64,000 bases of DNA from Saccharum officinarum (lineage: Eukaryota > Streptophyta > Magnoliopsida > Poales > Poaceae): positions 13,683,381 through 13,747,380 of the forward strand of contig CM036221.1 in assembly GCA_020631735.1 (NCBI GenBank), in the 5' to 3' direction. The position numbers were made by a program, and so were the translations under genes. A model generated the notes under the pieces. The model had not been told where the DNA came from and did no database searches. It saw only the letters and a program-made list of their open reading frames with translations. Positions 9,775 through 21,595 of this stretch are shown piece by piece (the first letter of the stretch is position 1; the number at the start of each line of letters is the position of its first letter).

Positions 9775-12399
9775 ATGACCCCGCGGCCGCCCCACCTCCT
9801 GCTCCTGCCCCTCGCCCTCCTCCTCCTCGCCATTGCCTTGTCCTTGCCCGCCGCCGCCGCCGCCGCGTCCACGCTCGCCGTCTCGGCGTCCTCCACCTCC
9901 CCCACCGTCTGCGGCGTCGACGCGGACAACGGCACCGTCTACTGCGCGCCGCTCCCGGGCTCCTCCAACTCCAACTCCTCCACCAACGCCTCGTCCGCCT
10001 CCTCCCCCGTCGCGCAGTCCATCATCACCTTCGCCGAGGTCTCCGCTGGGCGAGGCTTCGTGTGCGGCCTGCAGGCCGGTGGCGCCGCGCTCTTCTGCTG
10101 GCCGTCCACGCCCGCGCCGCAGTGGGGGCAGCTCCGCCGGCTCTACAACGGTCCCGACCCGCTCGCCGACCTCGCCGTCGGCGGGGACAACGTCGCGGCC
10201 TACGAAGCCAACGCCTCCGCCTCCGGGACCGGGAGAGTCCTATGGTGGCGGGGTGGGGACCGGTTCCCGGCGCAGGCCGACGGCGGGTTCCGCTCCCTCG
10301 TCTCCGGGGACGGCTTCACCTGCGCCGTCGAGACCAACGCGTCCACGGCCGTCCGGTGCTGGGGCCCGCAGGGTAGCGCCGTGCAGGCGGGGCTCGCCAA
10401 CGCGACCAACGCGACGTACCTCGCCGCGGGGGGCGCCCGAGCATGCACCGTCCTCGCGTCCGGCGCCGCGCTCTGCTCGGGTTCGAGCGACGTCGCCGCG
10501 GCGGCGAACGCCTCCGCCGCCGGCGCGCTGCCGAGCGACCTATTCGCGTACGGCCTCGCCGTCGGGGACTCCCACGCGTGCGCGCTCCGCCGGCCCAACC
10601 ACACCGCGGTGTGCTGGAGCCTCGGGGGGCCCACCACCACCCTGTACGAGCCGGCGCTCGGGATCTCCTTCCAGTTCCTCGTCGCCGGCGGCAACTACAC
10701 GTGCGGCGTCGCGTCCATCGACTACAGCGTGTACTGCTGGTCCGCGGGCGCCGATGCCGCGCTCGTGCCGCTGCCGAGGATCCGCCCCGGCGTCTGCGTC
10801 AGCAACGTCAGCGACTGCCGCGACGGGTGCGGCTTCTTGTCGGGGTCGCAGAAGTTCTGCGGGGGCTCCGGCGGGATCTGCGACGCGCTCGTCTGTGACG
10901 CTTCGTCGCCGACACCTGCTCCCCCGCCTGCTTCGCCGCCGCCGACGCCTGCACCGTCGCCGTCGTCGGGTAGGCGCGTGTCCAAGGCCTGGATCGCGTT
11001 CTGCGTCGTCGGCGCGGTGGGTGGCTTCGCGGGGCTCTGCTCCATCGTCTACTGCCTGGTCTTCGGCTTCTGCAGCAACAAGCGGGTGCACAACTCGGTG
11101 CAGCCCAACCTCACCGCAACCGCGGCGGGCGCGGGCGCGGGCGGCGACAACAACGGCGGCGGGGGTGGCGCGGCGGGCGGGAGCCCGTACGGGTCGCCGA
11201 ACGGGTCGCGTGCGCGCAGCCTGTTCCGGCGGCAGCTGTCGCGCGTGATGACGCGGCAGCGGAGTGGGCCGTCGTCGTTCAAGGACCCCGCGGAGGAGTT
11301 CACGTTCGCGCAGCTGGAGGCGGCCACCAAGGGGTTCGCGCTGGAGGCGAAGATCGGTGAGGGCAGCTTCGGCACCGTGTACCGGGGCAAGCTCCCCGAC
11401 GGGCGGGAGGTGGCCATCAAGCGCGCCTGCGAGTCGGGCCCCCGCGCGCGGCGGTTCCAGGAGAAGGAGAGCGCATTCCGGTCGGAGCTGGCGTTCCTGT
11501 CCCGGCTCCACCACAAGCACCTCGTCGGCCTGGTGGGCTACTGCGAGGAGAACGAGGAGCGGCTGCTGGTGTACGAGTACATGAAGAACGGCGCGCTCTA
11601 CGACCACCTGCACCCAAAGCCCGGGGCGGCGCCGTCGCCCGTGGCGTCGTCGTGGAAGCTGCGCATCAAGATCCTGCTGGACGCGTCCCGCGGCATCGAG
11701 TACCTGCACTCGTACGCCGTGCCGCCCATCATCCACCGCGACATCAAGTCGTCCAACATCCTGCTGGACGGCGGGTGGACGGCGCGCGTGTCGGACTTTG
11801 GTCTGTCGCTGATGGGACCCCTGGAGACGTCGTCGGAGGACGACGACGCCGGCGCCACCGCCGCCACCGCGAGGTCGAGGTCGCGGTCGCGGTCGCAGTC
11901 GCAGCACCTGACGGTGATGAAGGCGGCCGGCACGGTGGGGTACATGGACCCGGAGTACTACGGGCTGCACCACCTGACGGTGAAGAGCGACGTGTACGGG
12001 TTCGGCGTGGTGATGCTGGAGTCCCTCACGGGGCGGCGCGCCATCTTCAAGGAGGCCGAGGGCGGGAGCCCCGTGAGCGTGGTGGACTACGCCGTGCCCA
12101 GCATCGTGGGCGGGGAGCTCGCGAAGGTGCTGGACCCGCGCGCGCCGGAGCCCGCCGCGCACGAGGCCGAGGCCGTGGAGCTGGTGGCCTACACCGCCGT
12201 GCACTGCGTTCGGCTCGAGGGCAAGGACCGCCCCGCCATGGCAGACATCGTGGCCAACCTCGAGACGGCCTTCGCGCTCTGCGAGGGAAGCGCCGGCGGC
12301 GGCGACCGCGACCGCGGGGGTGGCGGCGGGTTCGGGAACAGCTCCTCCAGCGCTAGCCTCCCCTCCGTCACGTCCATGGATCGGTCGGGTGCCCTGTGA
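9775..12399 (+). CDS. CRINKLY4-related receptor-like protein kinase (CCR3/CCR4 type)
   Basis: 874 residues, intronless. Start chosen at the ATG followed by a classic signal peptide (Leu/Ala-rich, about residues 5-33); upstream in-frame ATGs precede untranslated-looking sequence. The ectodomain (about 34-360) carries crinkly repeats with Cys...Cys-Trp pairs (FVCGLQ...LFCW, FTCAVE...VRCW, HACALR...AVCW, YTCGVA...VYCW), a Cys-rich segment, a Pro/Ser stalk and many N-glycosylation sites. A membrane span lies at about 405-433. The kinase domain begins near 520: glycine loop GEGSFGTVY at 528, Lys549 (VAIK), HRDIKSSN with Asp656, DFG at 674-676, DPE at 726-727. These key residues are intact, so activity is expected. 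Family members act in epidermal and developmental signalling at the plasma membrane (family knowledge). Odd: a low-complexity Ser/Asp then (RS)n insert in the activation segment, about 686-710. Confidence 0.93.
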   Translation: MTPRPPHLLLLPLALLLLAIALSLPAAAAAASTLAVSASSTSPTVCGVDADNGTVYCAPLPGSSNSNSSTNASSASSPVAQSIITFAEVSAGRGFVCGLQAGGAALFCWPSTPAPQWGQLRRLYNGPDPLADLAVGGDNVAAYEANASASGTGRVLWWRGGDRFPAQADGGFRSLVSGDGFTCAVETNASTAVRCWGPQGSAVQAGLANATNATYLAAGGARACTVLASGAALCSGSSDVAAAANASAAGALPSDLFAYGLAVGDSHACALRRPNHTAVCWSLGGPTTTLYEPALGISFQFLVAGGNYTCGVASIDYSVYCWSAGADAALVPLPRIRPGVCVSNVSDCRDGCGFLSGSQKFCGGSGGICDALVCDASSPTPAPPPASPPPTPAPSPSSGRRVSKAWIAFCVVGAVGGFAGLCSIVYCLVFGFCSNKRVHNSVQPNLTATAAGAGAGGDNNGGGGGAAGGSPYGSPNGSRARSLFRRQLSRVMTRQRSGPSSFKDPAEEFTFAQLEAATKGFALEAKIGEGSFGTVYRGKLPDGREVAIKRACESGPRARRFQEKESAFRSELAFLSRLHHKHLVGLVGYCEENEERLLVYEYMKNGALYDHLHPKPGAAPSPVASSWKLRIKILLDASRGIEYLHSYAVPPIIHRDIKSSNILLDGGWTARVSDFGLSLMGPLETSSEDDDAGATAATARSRSRSRSQSQHLTVMKAAGTVGYMDPEYYGLHHLTVKSDVYGFGVVMLESLTGRRAIFKEAEGGSPVSVVDYAVPSIVGGELAKVLDPRAPEPAAHEAEAVELVAYTAVHCVRLEGKDRPAMADIVANLETAFALCEGSAGGGDRDRGGGGGFGNSSSSASLPSVTSMDRSGAL

Positions 12400-14000
12400 G
12401 GATGGATGATTCCATTCTTTTCCGGATTTCATTCATGCATCAACCATCGGCCGGCGCCACCACCATTGTCGGTAAGGGTGAGCTCCATCCATTCGTCGAA
12501 GCTGTGATGCAATTTTTAGCACGGGAAAGTGAAGGGACGGACGGAGGGTGATCTGATTCGTTGCTTAGTTGGATATTTTTGAATTCTTCTCCATTCTTGT
12601 TCATTCTTCATTGGGAGGGGAGGGAGGTGTGTGATCCAGTCATCACACGTTTTGTTCTTGGTGAATGAACATTCATGATTCTTCTGCCGTTCCATTGCAC
12701 TGATGATTCCACTCGTCCTCGAGACGAAACACGAGAATTCAAATTTATTCCTGCCTGTTTCCATGGTGAATTCCCAGCACCACAGCAGGATGTGGCAACA
12801 CGCCAATATCACCCTCAGTTTCTCTTCTCGAGCGTTGAATGGGAAAAAAAATGGAAGGAGAAGCACGCAGGCAGGTGTTTGTTGACGAGATCAAAACGTT
12901 AGGCAGGCAGGCAGGTGGTCAGAGAAGAGGAGAGGACCGAGGAGCAGTGGTTGGTTGTTTGGTGGTGGACGAACTACAGTGACGCGGTGCCGTGCCGGTG
13001 CTGGCGCTGCAAACCGGAACGAATTACGAATGGGATCTCATCAAAGGCCGCCGCCGAGGTTCACGGTCGTCATCCCGATCCCATGCTCGAAAAGGCAGGC
13101 AGGGTGCCGGTGGCAGGTGGGAGGTGGCGGAGGCTGCCCCAGGTCCAGCCGACGAACAAGACGAGCGCGAGGTCGCCGTCGTCTCCCACGCCTCCGTTCA
13201 CATCTGTGGACGATGGTCCGGTAGCAGGCAGCGTTACGATCCATCGATCGTTCGCGTGCAGAGCCAGCGTCTAAACGATACTAGAGTACTACCAAGTACA
13301 CCACGTAGCTAGCCTCCTCTCTGTCTCTGCTAGCGCTACCATGGCGACTGGCGAGTTGGTGACGACGGCCGACAGGCAATGGAGAGACGACGCCTGAACG
13401 ACGCGTTTGTCCGCAGACGCATGCACGTATTATATCGATGCATAATATGCACACCGGAAGGATTAGGAATCTAAGCCCGGTTGGTGAGACCAACCCTTCA
13501 TCTTGTCGTCGCATGGACACGACTCCATCGATTCCTTCCTTGCATTCCCCCTTCACCGTACCCCTCCTCCTCCTCCTCCTCCTCCTCCTCCTCGTTGCTT
13601 TTCCTTCTCGGCTAGCTACCTTCTGCTGCTGTGATGGCGATGGCGATGCTTGGCTGGTCTGATCATGCGCGCGGATGCCATCGTGGTAGCCAACCACAGC
13701 CACAAGCAGTGTAGTAGTACCAGCGGCACACCCGGGGACAAGGAAGCCCGTCCCTGTTACGTGTCCATGCAACGGACGGAGCAGGTGAGCCTGCCTCCAT
13801 GATCGTTCACAAGAAATGCACTTTGTCTGCAGCCGGATATAAAAAGGGCAATTAGGCACCATTAGGTTTGATTTTGAGCGATAGCACAGGCCGAGGCATG
13901 TGGTTCAGTGCCCTGTATGTACTGCTGCTACCAGAACCAGGCCCTACCTGCTGCAGTGCTGCTGCCTGCTCTTAAAACTCAAACGAACGGGAGAAAGCGA
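12400..14000. other. 3' flank of the kinase gene and intergenic DNA
   Basis: Holds the presumed kinase 3' UTR and low-repeat sequence. No further gene is supported; short frames lack recognisable domains. A CTC trinucleotide microsatellite lies at 13563-13593. No clear polyadenylation signal was identified. Confidence 0.5.
13563..13593. repeat. (CTC)n microsatellite
   Basis: About ten uninterrupted CTC/TCC triplets in non-coding DNA. Confidence 0.95.
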
Positions 14001-14274
14001 GGCCCTGTTTAGATGCCAAATTTTCTCTCAAATTCTACTATGTAAAAAGAAGATTCTCCATCACATTAAAATACCGGCACATGCATGAAGTACTAAATGT
14101 AGATGAAATCAAAAATTAATTGCACAGTTTAGTTGTACTTTACGAGACGAATCTTTTGAGTCTAATTAATCAATGTTTGGACAAAAAATCACAAATACAA
14201 ACAAAATGCTACAGTGCAGAACATGTTACTATGCAGATTTTGCACTGCCCAAATCGGGCCAACTAAACGAGGCC
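14001..14274. mobile_element. MITE (GGCC...GTTTAG ends)
   Basis: About 274 bp. Left end GGCCCTGTTTAGATGCC; complement of right end GGCCTCGTTTAGTTGG. The interior carries the family blocks in inverted orientation relative to 5568-5816 (CATGCATGAAGTACTAAATG, TGCACAGTTTAGTTG, GACGAATCTTTTGAG). No clean target duplication was found. Non-coding. Confidence 0.8.
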
Positions 14275-15130
14275 CAAACCTCATCAAGACCCCATCCCGG
14301 TCCCGCCTCACTGCACCTCCATTTGACCAATTTTGATCATGAAAACAAACAAATGAGTAAACATGCAAAGTTTTGCAAAAAAGAAAAGAAAAGAAAGAAA
14401 ACCCTCTCGGGTCAAAAAGAAGATAAAAAATGATTGCTGGAACGTACTGTAATACAGTATGCAAGCATGTTTTTTGAACGGAAAGCGTGCTGGACGCAGG
14501 AGATCTGCATTTCATTCCGAGCAAGCAGATTACAATATCCTTTTGGTTTCACCATCGCCATCCAGCCTTGCCGATCACTTTCGCCGCCGCGACCCGCGAG
14601 CCGTGACCGCTTTATGTTCTCGAGGTGTGTGCGTGTGGGAACGCAGAGACCTTTTCCTGAACCACCCATCCCATCCCATCGATACTGGCCTACAGCTTGC
14701 CTTTTGTTGCTCTCGTTCTTGTGCAGGCGCGAGAGGAAGAGGCCGAAACCTCTCGTCTCTCGGCGGAAAGGAAGAGGATCATGGCCGCATATGATTGTCG
14801 CGTCGGTAGGCGCCGCCGGGTCTCAGCGCCGTGTTCCCGTTCGGGAACTTATGATATCATTTTATAACGTGAGAATAGAAAGATTTGCGTTTTCGAAACG
14901 CGGAACGTGATAACAGGAACGTGGATCGTGTTCCTGTTTTCAGGCTGCCCAAACTCCGCCCAAACGACCAACTCTGGTTCGTTTGAACTTATTAGCCTGG
15001 CTTATCAGCGTATAGTGTTTTTCTCTCACAACAAAATAGAACACAGTCGGTTTATTAGCCGAAAAATCATCAACCTAACAGCTCAGAATATTGTGTGCGA
15101 GCTTTTGTCATTCTGCTGCTCACACTCTAT
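14275..15130. other. Intergenic DNA with a MITE fragment
   Basis: No coding gene supported. 14974-15065 resembles a PIF-like MITE (GGTTCGTTTGAACTTATTAGCC on the left, GGTTTATTAGCCGAA on the right, TTTTTCTCTCACAACA inside, as in the element at 15319), but its ends are degraded. Confidence 0.45.
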
Positions 15131-15530
15131 GGGTGTGTTCACTTCGCGAAAAGTAGGTGAAAAGTTACTGTTGCATCTTTCGTTGTTATTTGGTAAAATT
15201 TATCCAATCATGGACTAACTAGGCTCAAAAGATTCGTCCCGACATTTACAGGCAAACTATGCAATTAGTTATCTTTTTTACCTACATTTAATGCTTCATG
15301 CATACGTCGAAAGATTTGGGCCTTGTTCGGCTGGCTGGTTGCCAGCCAGCCAGCAGTGTTTTTCTCTCACACCAGTTCAGCACCAGCCACCAGCCACCAG
15401 CCAGCCAGCAGTATTTTTCTTTCACAATAAATCAGCCTCAGCCACCAGCCACCAGCCAGCCGAACGAGGCCTTGATGTGATGGGTAGAAGAGGAAATATT
15501 TTAGATTGGGATGGGGAAGTGAACAAGGCC
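15131..15530. mobile_element. PIF/Harbinger-like MITE, TSD TAT, interrupted by a second MITE
   Basis: Terminal repeats GGGTGTGTTCACTTCGC and, from the right end, GGCCTTGTTCACTTCCC, flanked by TAT at 15128-15130 and 15531-15533. Removing the nested 15319-15474 segment restores the uninterrupted CGAAAGATTTGATGTGATGG found in the sister copy at 7591, which proves the nesting. Non-coding. Confidence 0.88.
15319..15471. mobile_element. Nested PIF/Harbinger-like MITE, TSD TTG
   Basis: 153 bp with terminal repeats GGCCTTGTTCGGCTGG and GGCCTCGTTCGGCTGG, flanked by TTG at 15316-15318 and 15472-15474. The interior is built of CCAGCCACCAGCCAGCC-type repeats around TTTTTCTTTCACAATAAATC. Younger than its host MITE. 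Confidence 0.88.
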
Positions 15531-15533
15531 TAT

Positions 15534-16449
15534 GTCTACGAGTCTATCACGTACGGTGTAGTACTCTACTCTAGGCTGCGAATTCGTCAAATGTTCCCAT
15601 AAGCATGCATCACGACTAACGCTGCCCACTTCTTTAGTTTTCCTCCTTTTCTTTACGAAATCTCTATGCGTACAACTCCACAGGATTAAGAAAAACAAAT
15701 CTGCTCGCCCTAAAAACTGACATATATAAGAAAAAAAAAGAGATGATAAAACAGCTTAAACAGATATCCTTCCTCGTCCCCGGAGGTTCATCACCGGCCG
15801 AGCAGCACCCAGCGATCGGAACGGTCTAGATGAGACGAGAGAAGATTTGGCGAAGCTGTTCTATAGATATGTCCAGCATAACTTGAACGTGAAGAAGGAA
15901 TTATTTACATTTTTTAACATGAACTATTTACATTTTACTACTACTCCAATATATCTTTTTTATTTATTTTTTATTTTTTCGAGAACACACTACTCCAACA
16001 TATCAATATATTGGACCGTGAGTCCATGACGTGTGAGGTATAAGGCCGAAACGATACATGTGTTGGGGGCCCAGTTCTATCAAGCTTCCGGAACGTGTGC
16101 GGCCTTATGGCCGAATTGGGCTCAATTCTAGCTAGTAACGCGTTAGGCCCAAATTTGTCAAAACAAACGCGTTAGGCCCAAATTAGAACTGGTTTCCATG
16201 TAGCCCACAAAACATAATAGAGGTATATCCCCATTTTACTTTTCTTTGAAACCAGGATTTCTCGTATAATTTAATCCATTTTTTTAGTTTTTTTAATCAT
16301 TTAATCCATCTTTTAGTTTTTTGAATCATTGAATTCATTATTCGATGTAGTCTAGCAACTCATCTCTATACCTATGGAACACCGCAGTTACTAAATGAAA
16401 ACGGAAAGAAATCCATTTTCTCGCTCAATTCTCATTCCCCTTCTCGAAA
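15534..16449. other. AT-rich intergenic DNA
   Basis: No gene seen. Contains a 19-bp direct repeat AACGCGTTAGGCCCAAATT (about 16137-16155 and 16167-16185) within a segment bounded by CCCAGTTCTA and TAGAACTGG, possibly a small decayed TIR element. T-rich duplicated blocks (TTTAATCCAT...TTTTTAG) lie at 16260-16345. From 16358 onward the sequence is repeated after the N gap at 58470. Confidence 0.5.
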
Positions 16450-17205
16450 ACTCTAAAATTGAATATTTTACCCCCATCAACTTTGGATAACCATTTAAAT
16501 TACCCCTTAAAACTCTGGTTTTCAAGCGGTTTATCTGTTGTTAGTTTTAAAAATTCTAGCAAATTCTTGATAAAGTTTTTAAACTATTAAAATAACTTTA
16601 AGATTATAAAAATGTTGGTAAAAGATCCCAGACGTAGATTGAGATATTGCAAACCCAAATAAAATATTTAGAGCTCCTGAAGATAAGTTTAGACACTTCT
16701 AAAAAGAAGAGTTAGCTCTTGGAATGTGAGTAAAATATATCCAGAAAAATCTATAAATTTTTGAAACATTCTAATCAATATCTAAATTTATGTTTTAAAA
16801 ATTATTACAACAAAAACATGAGATACAACTAGCATGCATGCATTCAAAATTAGTGTAATTATAATTAATGCTAGTCTCGAATCATGTTTTTTTGTTGTTG
16901 TAGAAGTTTTAAAATGCCTTTAGACATCAATTATAATGATTTGTTTTTCCTTTTTCTATATTTTAATTGTTTTTATAGAGCTAAGTCCAATTTTTGGAAG
17001 CTCATATATATATTTTCATGAGCTCTAAGATTTCTTGTGACATTTTTATAGCCTAGAGATATTTTTCAGGGTTTAAAAACCTATCAAATATGTGACAGAT
17101 AATGTTAAAATAAAAAAGATATAAATTATCCTGATAACCACTTCTAACAAATTATGGAGGCAATTTAAAGGTTTTAAGAGTTCAGAGGGGTAAGGTATTC
17201 GGAAT
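16450..17205. mobile_element. Putative non-autonomous TIR element, AT-rich
   Basis: The left end (GAATATTTTACCCCCATCAAC ... CCATTTAAATTACCCC) and the complement of the right end (GAATACCTTACCCCTCTGAAC ... CCTTTAAATTGCC) form long imperfect terminal inverted repeats around about 700 bp of AT-rich, non-coding DNA. No target duplication could be fixed and the superfamily is unknown. Confidence 0.4.
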
Positions 17206-17364
17206 TTAAATGGTTTTAAGAGTTAAGAAGATATCTGGTTCGAGAAAAGAAAAATGCGATCATGATGACAATCCATAAAGATAGAAGTGATTTTTTTCTG
17301 AAAGGAAAAGATAACCTAGGCTGTAAAGATATAGGGAGCCCACAAAAAGCCAGTCGGAATAAAA

Positions 17365-17455
17365 GCCTGTTTAGATCGCATGAATTGAATAACATCTAGA
17401 ATGTATTTCAAATTACTTTCTAATTCCACTCAATTCTTGGGAACTAAACAGGGCC
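17365..17455. mobile_element. Very short MITE, about 90 bp
   Basis: Left end GCCTGTTTAGATCGCATGAA; complement of right end GGCCCTGTTTAGTTCCCAAG. The ends match the GGCC...GTTTAG MITE family, with only about 50 bp of interior. A copy lies at 59476-59566 in the post-gap duplicate. Confidence 0.6.
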
Positions 17456-18004
17456 ACGGATAATCGAGCCAGAAAAGTAGCCCATGAGCCATGACAGCGG
17501 GATATCTCAAAGCTAAATCGGACTCAACAGGCCCGACACCAAAATGAGGCGAGTATCGTCTTGGAATTCCGCTGCTTTTAAAGGCACACGTGTCACTTTT
17601 GAAATCAGTCTGAATATAAAATCCTTTGCCTATTTTAACTACGCCGTTTCAGTTCATCCATCGAGTAATGCAGGTACCGTGACCAAGTCCCTGGTCAACT
17701 ATTGTATGCAGCCTCAAAAAAAAATATTCTGTAGATTCAAGTCACAGTATCTTTGTGCCCTGTCCTTCGTATGCAAAAGAGCTGCTACTATTTAGCAAGT
17801 TAAAGCTTATTAAAAGCTACCTACACCATAACATGCTAACACTCCATCTGGAAAAGAATACAAATCTAAATTCTCATCAAGAACAAGTTGGAGGAGATAA
17901 AAAAAAAATAACACATGTGCCTTTAGATTTATATCAACTAGAACAAGTCTGCAATTACAATTTTTATAGCTTTTTTTTACACACACGCAAAGAGTCTCTA
18001 AAGA

Positions 18005-18279
18005 TAGGGATGAAAACGGATCGGATACGGACGGATATCACTAATATCTTATTTGTTTTCATATTCATGTCCGGATTCGGATTCGAATATGGATAGTATA
18101 AAAAATGCCGGATAGGATACGATTGGATATCGACATCATAAATACGTGATTTAAATATTCGGATACGGATACGGTATCGGATGTTAAATATCCGGACTCG
18201 GATACGGACGGATTAAAACCCCTCTAAACGGATTCGGTCTCGAATACGGTCGGAAAATATCCGTACCGTTTTCATCCTG
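18005..18279. mobile_element. hAT-like MITE, 8-bp target duplication
   Basis: 275 bp. Terminal repeats TAGGGATGAAAACGG and, from the right end, CAGGATGAAAACGG, flanked by TCTAAAGA (17997-18004) and GCTAAAGA (18280-18287), a 7/8 match of hAT length. The interior is full of GGATACGGA/CGGATA repeats. Non-coding. Confidence 0.8.
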
Positions 18280-21200
18280 GCTAAAGAAGATGAATGGGGA
18301 GGAGCGAGAATGGACGGAGTTGATTTTTTTGTCAGTGGTTACGTCCCTAGCTACCTTATTTATCCAACGTCATCCCTAACGCCAGGACATTCGGACGACC
18401 CCTCCCCCTCCCCCACGTTTGGACGCCAGCGCCAGCGCCTGCTGCGCACACAGGCGGGGCTCGCCGCACCACTCCCCCACGTTTCCCTATTTCCTGCGCC
18501 CCTCCGCGCCTGCTACACCGCTCCCCTCCATGCACGGCGCCCCATTAGCTGCAGTAGTGTAACACCCGAGGTGTTTGCCATCAGTTAAGCAGTGGGATTG
18601 AGCTCAAATATGGTAGATTAAGTGGTAATGAAGATGTCAAGGTCAAACCTATGGAAGCGAGCCCCAACCTAAACTTGGATGTTGCACCCTTGCTTTATAT
18701 ATAGGCCATTTTCAAGATATATGCTTGGGTGGAGTTATTGCAATATCTTCATGTGTCTCATCTTAGTACCTATCTATATTGATCCCTGGAAAAGTTTCAT
18801 GACGTTTGGAATAAAAAAGTCACATGAAATGATAAGTTATATGCTTGTTAGAATGACTTTACTAAGTGCTGGAATTGCATTATTAAGTGGATGGAAATAT
18901 AGGTCATCAACCAAACCTTGCCACCTTGCTCCAACAACTCTAATTGAACTCTACAACAAAAGTTATGAAGGGTTCGTGTTGAGCAAAGATGGAGAAAATA
19001 TCCGAAAACCATGGAAACCCAAGATTCTATAGCAAAAAGGGCTTTGCGTTGACCGAGAAATAAAGTTGACTTCTGAACCAGATATGAGGGTTGACCAAAA
19101 ATGAAAGTTGAATAAAAGTTTGATTATAACAAACTTTGTTTTTGGACCAAGAGCTAGATCAACTTGAAAATAAGTCAAACAGAGGCTCGAAGATTGAATC
19201 AGCGGCTGTTTTCAGACTTAGAATTTTTCTAAGTCTGGAATTCATCGTCGTCGACGTTGGCATGTCGCGTTCTCATATTTTTGTTAAGCAACTCCAGTTG
19301 AGCCAAATATAAAAGTTGGAGAATACATGATGATGAAGAGCATACAAAAAGTTGAGTTCATTTTGACGAAGTTTTGACCATCGAAAGTGAGTTTCCGTGA
19401 CTGTCAGTAAGGTGTTGACACTGCAGTTTTGGCAACCAATTAACTGCTAATCGGTTGCTCTAATGACCTTGACTCCTTAATGAAAAACGTAAAGCTTCAT
19501 GTGGGCTTCAAACTTCGTTTTTGGTCCGAGTTCTAATTCGGCCCAGAGCAAGCCCGAATCGGCGCCCCACCTTGCTCTCCTCAGCGCCCACCACGTGTTC
19601 GATCAAATGCCGCCGTGGCGCCCATGCACAGAGCATGACTCGCCATTGCTGCCGCGCATCGTCCTCCTCGCCACGCGTCCTGCCCGCGCCTCGCATCGAT
19701 TTGGAGCGCCTGAGCCGCTCCCGGTCTCCCCCACTCATTCCCTACTCTCTCCCTCGCTCTCAGCTCCCTCCCTTGCGCTGCTGCTTGTGTCCGCCACCAT
19801 GGCCGCGAGCTGAGCTTCATGGCCATCTCGTTCCCGCCTCTCCTCTCCACCGCAGTCGCGGCCGCGTGCTCAACAGCCCTCGCTGCTTCCTCCTCTCCGA
19901 CCGGCGCCCCTTGGTCAAGCAAGACGACCGCCGGAGTAGCCGGCCATGGGAGCGTTCCCGTCGCCGCCGCCGATGTCCGTGGCCAGACCTCGTCGGCCCA
20001 CCTCGGGGTGAGCCGCGGCCACCAACGAGTTCGCGCAGGCCTCCCGGTGCTTCCCCGCCACTCCCCGGCCGCCGGCGTGGCCTCCTTCGCCGGAACAGTG
20101 AGCTCCCGACGACCCCCCTGCTGAAATCGCGACCAGGGGCTTCGCGCGGGAATTTGAAGAAAGGAAGTGGCCTTTTTGCGAAGTCAGTGACTCATGTGAA
20201 TAGTGCCGCGAGGACTGATTCGTAATTATTTTGCAGGAACTTTGAAAATACATAGTAAATCATAGAAAATTCGTAAAATAACAAATGAGTACTTTTTGGA
20301 ATCCTTGTGAAATTCTCTATGCATTAGATCTATAATATAGCATGTTTTAGTTTAAAGTTTTCTCTGTAAAAATGGTTTTGTGCAGCTAGGTTTTTAATGC
20401 TAGTTGTATTTGTCATTTTCATAACTGTAGATCTAGGGCTCCAAATGAAGTGAAATTTTTGTGGCATGCTACTCATATGATGTTTAATGTGTGGTAATTA
20501 TTTCATGAATTTTGGTTGCCATTTGAGTGATTTATTAGTGCATCTTGCCCTCACATGAATTCTTGCAATAGCAATTTGTCTTTTTCATAGAGGTTGATAT
20601 ACATGTCCAAATAACTTGAAATTTGTACAGTAGACTATTGGGTGTATGTAAGAGCTACTGTAATTTTTGTAGATTTTATTATGGACTTTTGGTATATGTT
20701 TATTATTTCACCTTGCTATCTAAATAAATTAAGAAATGCATTAAAAGAATTTATTTAGTGATGAGCACTATGCTTTTTGGTGATCATTTAATATGCACTT
20801 TATGATGGTTACATTGGTTGTGGCCAAATATATGTTTGGATTATAAGTTAATATTTATTCTTGCAATTGATGCTTTCCTGGACAGTTTCTGGGACTTTGA
20901 TAATTGCACCATGAAAATAAGTTTGATGAGAAACATGCTTATAACAAAGTTGTAAATAACTCATTAATCTAGCTTGTGTTAAATTTTGGTGGCATTTGGC
21001 CTTATAGTTTGTGAGTAATGACTGTTTCAAGTTGGGTTCCAGAAATAGTTATTCTCTGGAATCTCTGGACCAGATTCTGTAATTATGCATGTTTGACTTG
21101 GTTAACTTGAGAATCATGCTAAGATGATTAAAGATGAATTATAGACAATTTCATAAGCTTTCCAGAATGTCTTGTTGCCTGGCTATTGGATTTGTATAAC

Positions 21201-21578
21201 TCCAGTTATGATCCAAACATGTAGATGTTGTTTGCAGTCCAGAAATTATCAGATGCTAGTCATGGTTGTTTACTCCATGTGTTGCTAAGTGTGGCTTATA
21301 CCCTTGATGACGGTCAAGTTAAGATACTTGTGATCTTGTTAAACTTGTGTTATGCTTAATGTGCTTGCCCTCTTTAATTGATTATGTGATGCATCTTGTG
21401 TTACCATTCATCATATTCATACGCATGCATCTTGCATCTCATTTAGGTTCGCTAGATGCACCACGTGAAGGATGAGTTGTGGAAACCAAACCCGGAGACG
21501 GTGTTTGGTGGAACTATCCCGAAGATGGAAGTACTCAGCGAGTGTCATCTGACAACTACTGACTTGTGTTGGATCCCA

Positions 21579-21595
21579 GGCAAGCCCCGGAGCAT
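21579..21595 (+). promoter_or_regulatory. Conserved LTR promoter module (solo LTR)
   Basis: GGCAAGCCCCGGAGCAT, almost identical to blocks in the LTRs of elements A and B. It is followed about 34 nt later by a TATATATATATA stretch (from about 21629). Conservation across diverged LTRs ahead of TATA-like sequence suggests a core promoter element. Confidence 0.55.

Noticed and set aside
10540..12432. 630-codon minus-strand open frame
   Set aside because: Antisense shadow of the CCR kinase coding region; Arg/His/Val-rich with no domain.
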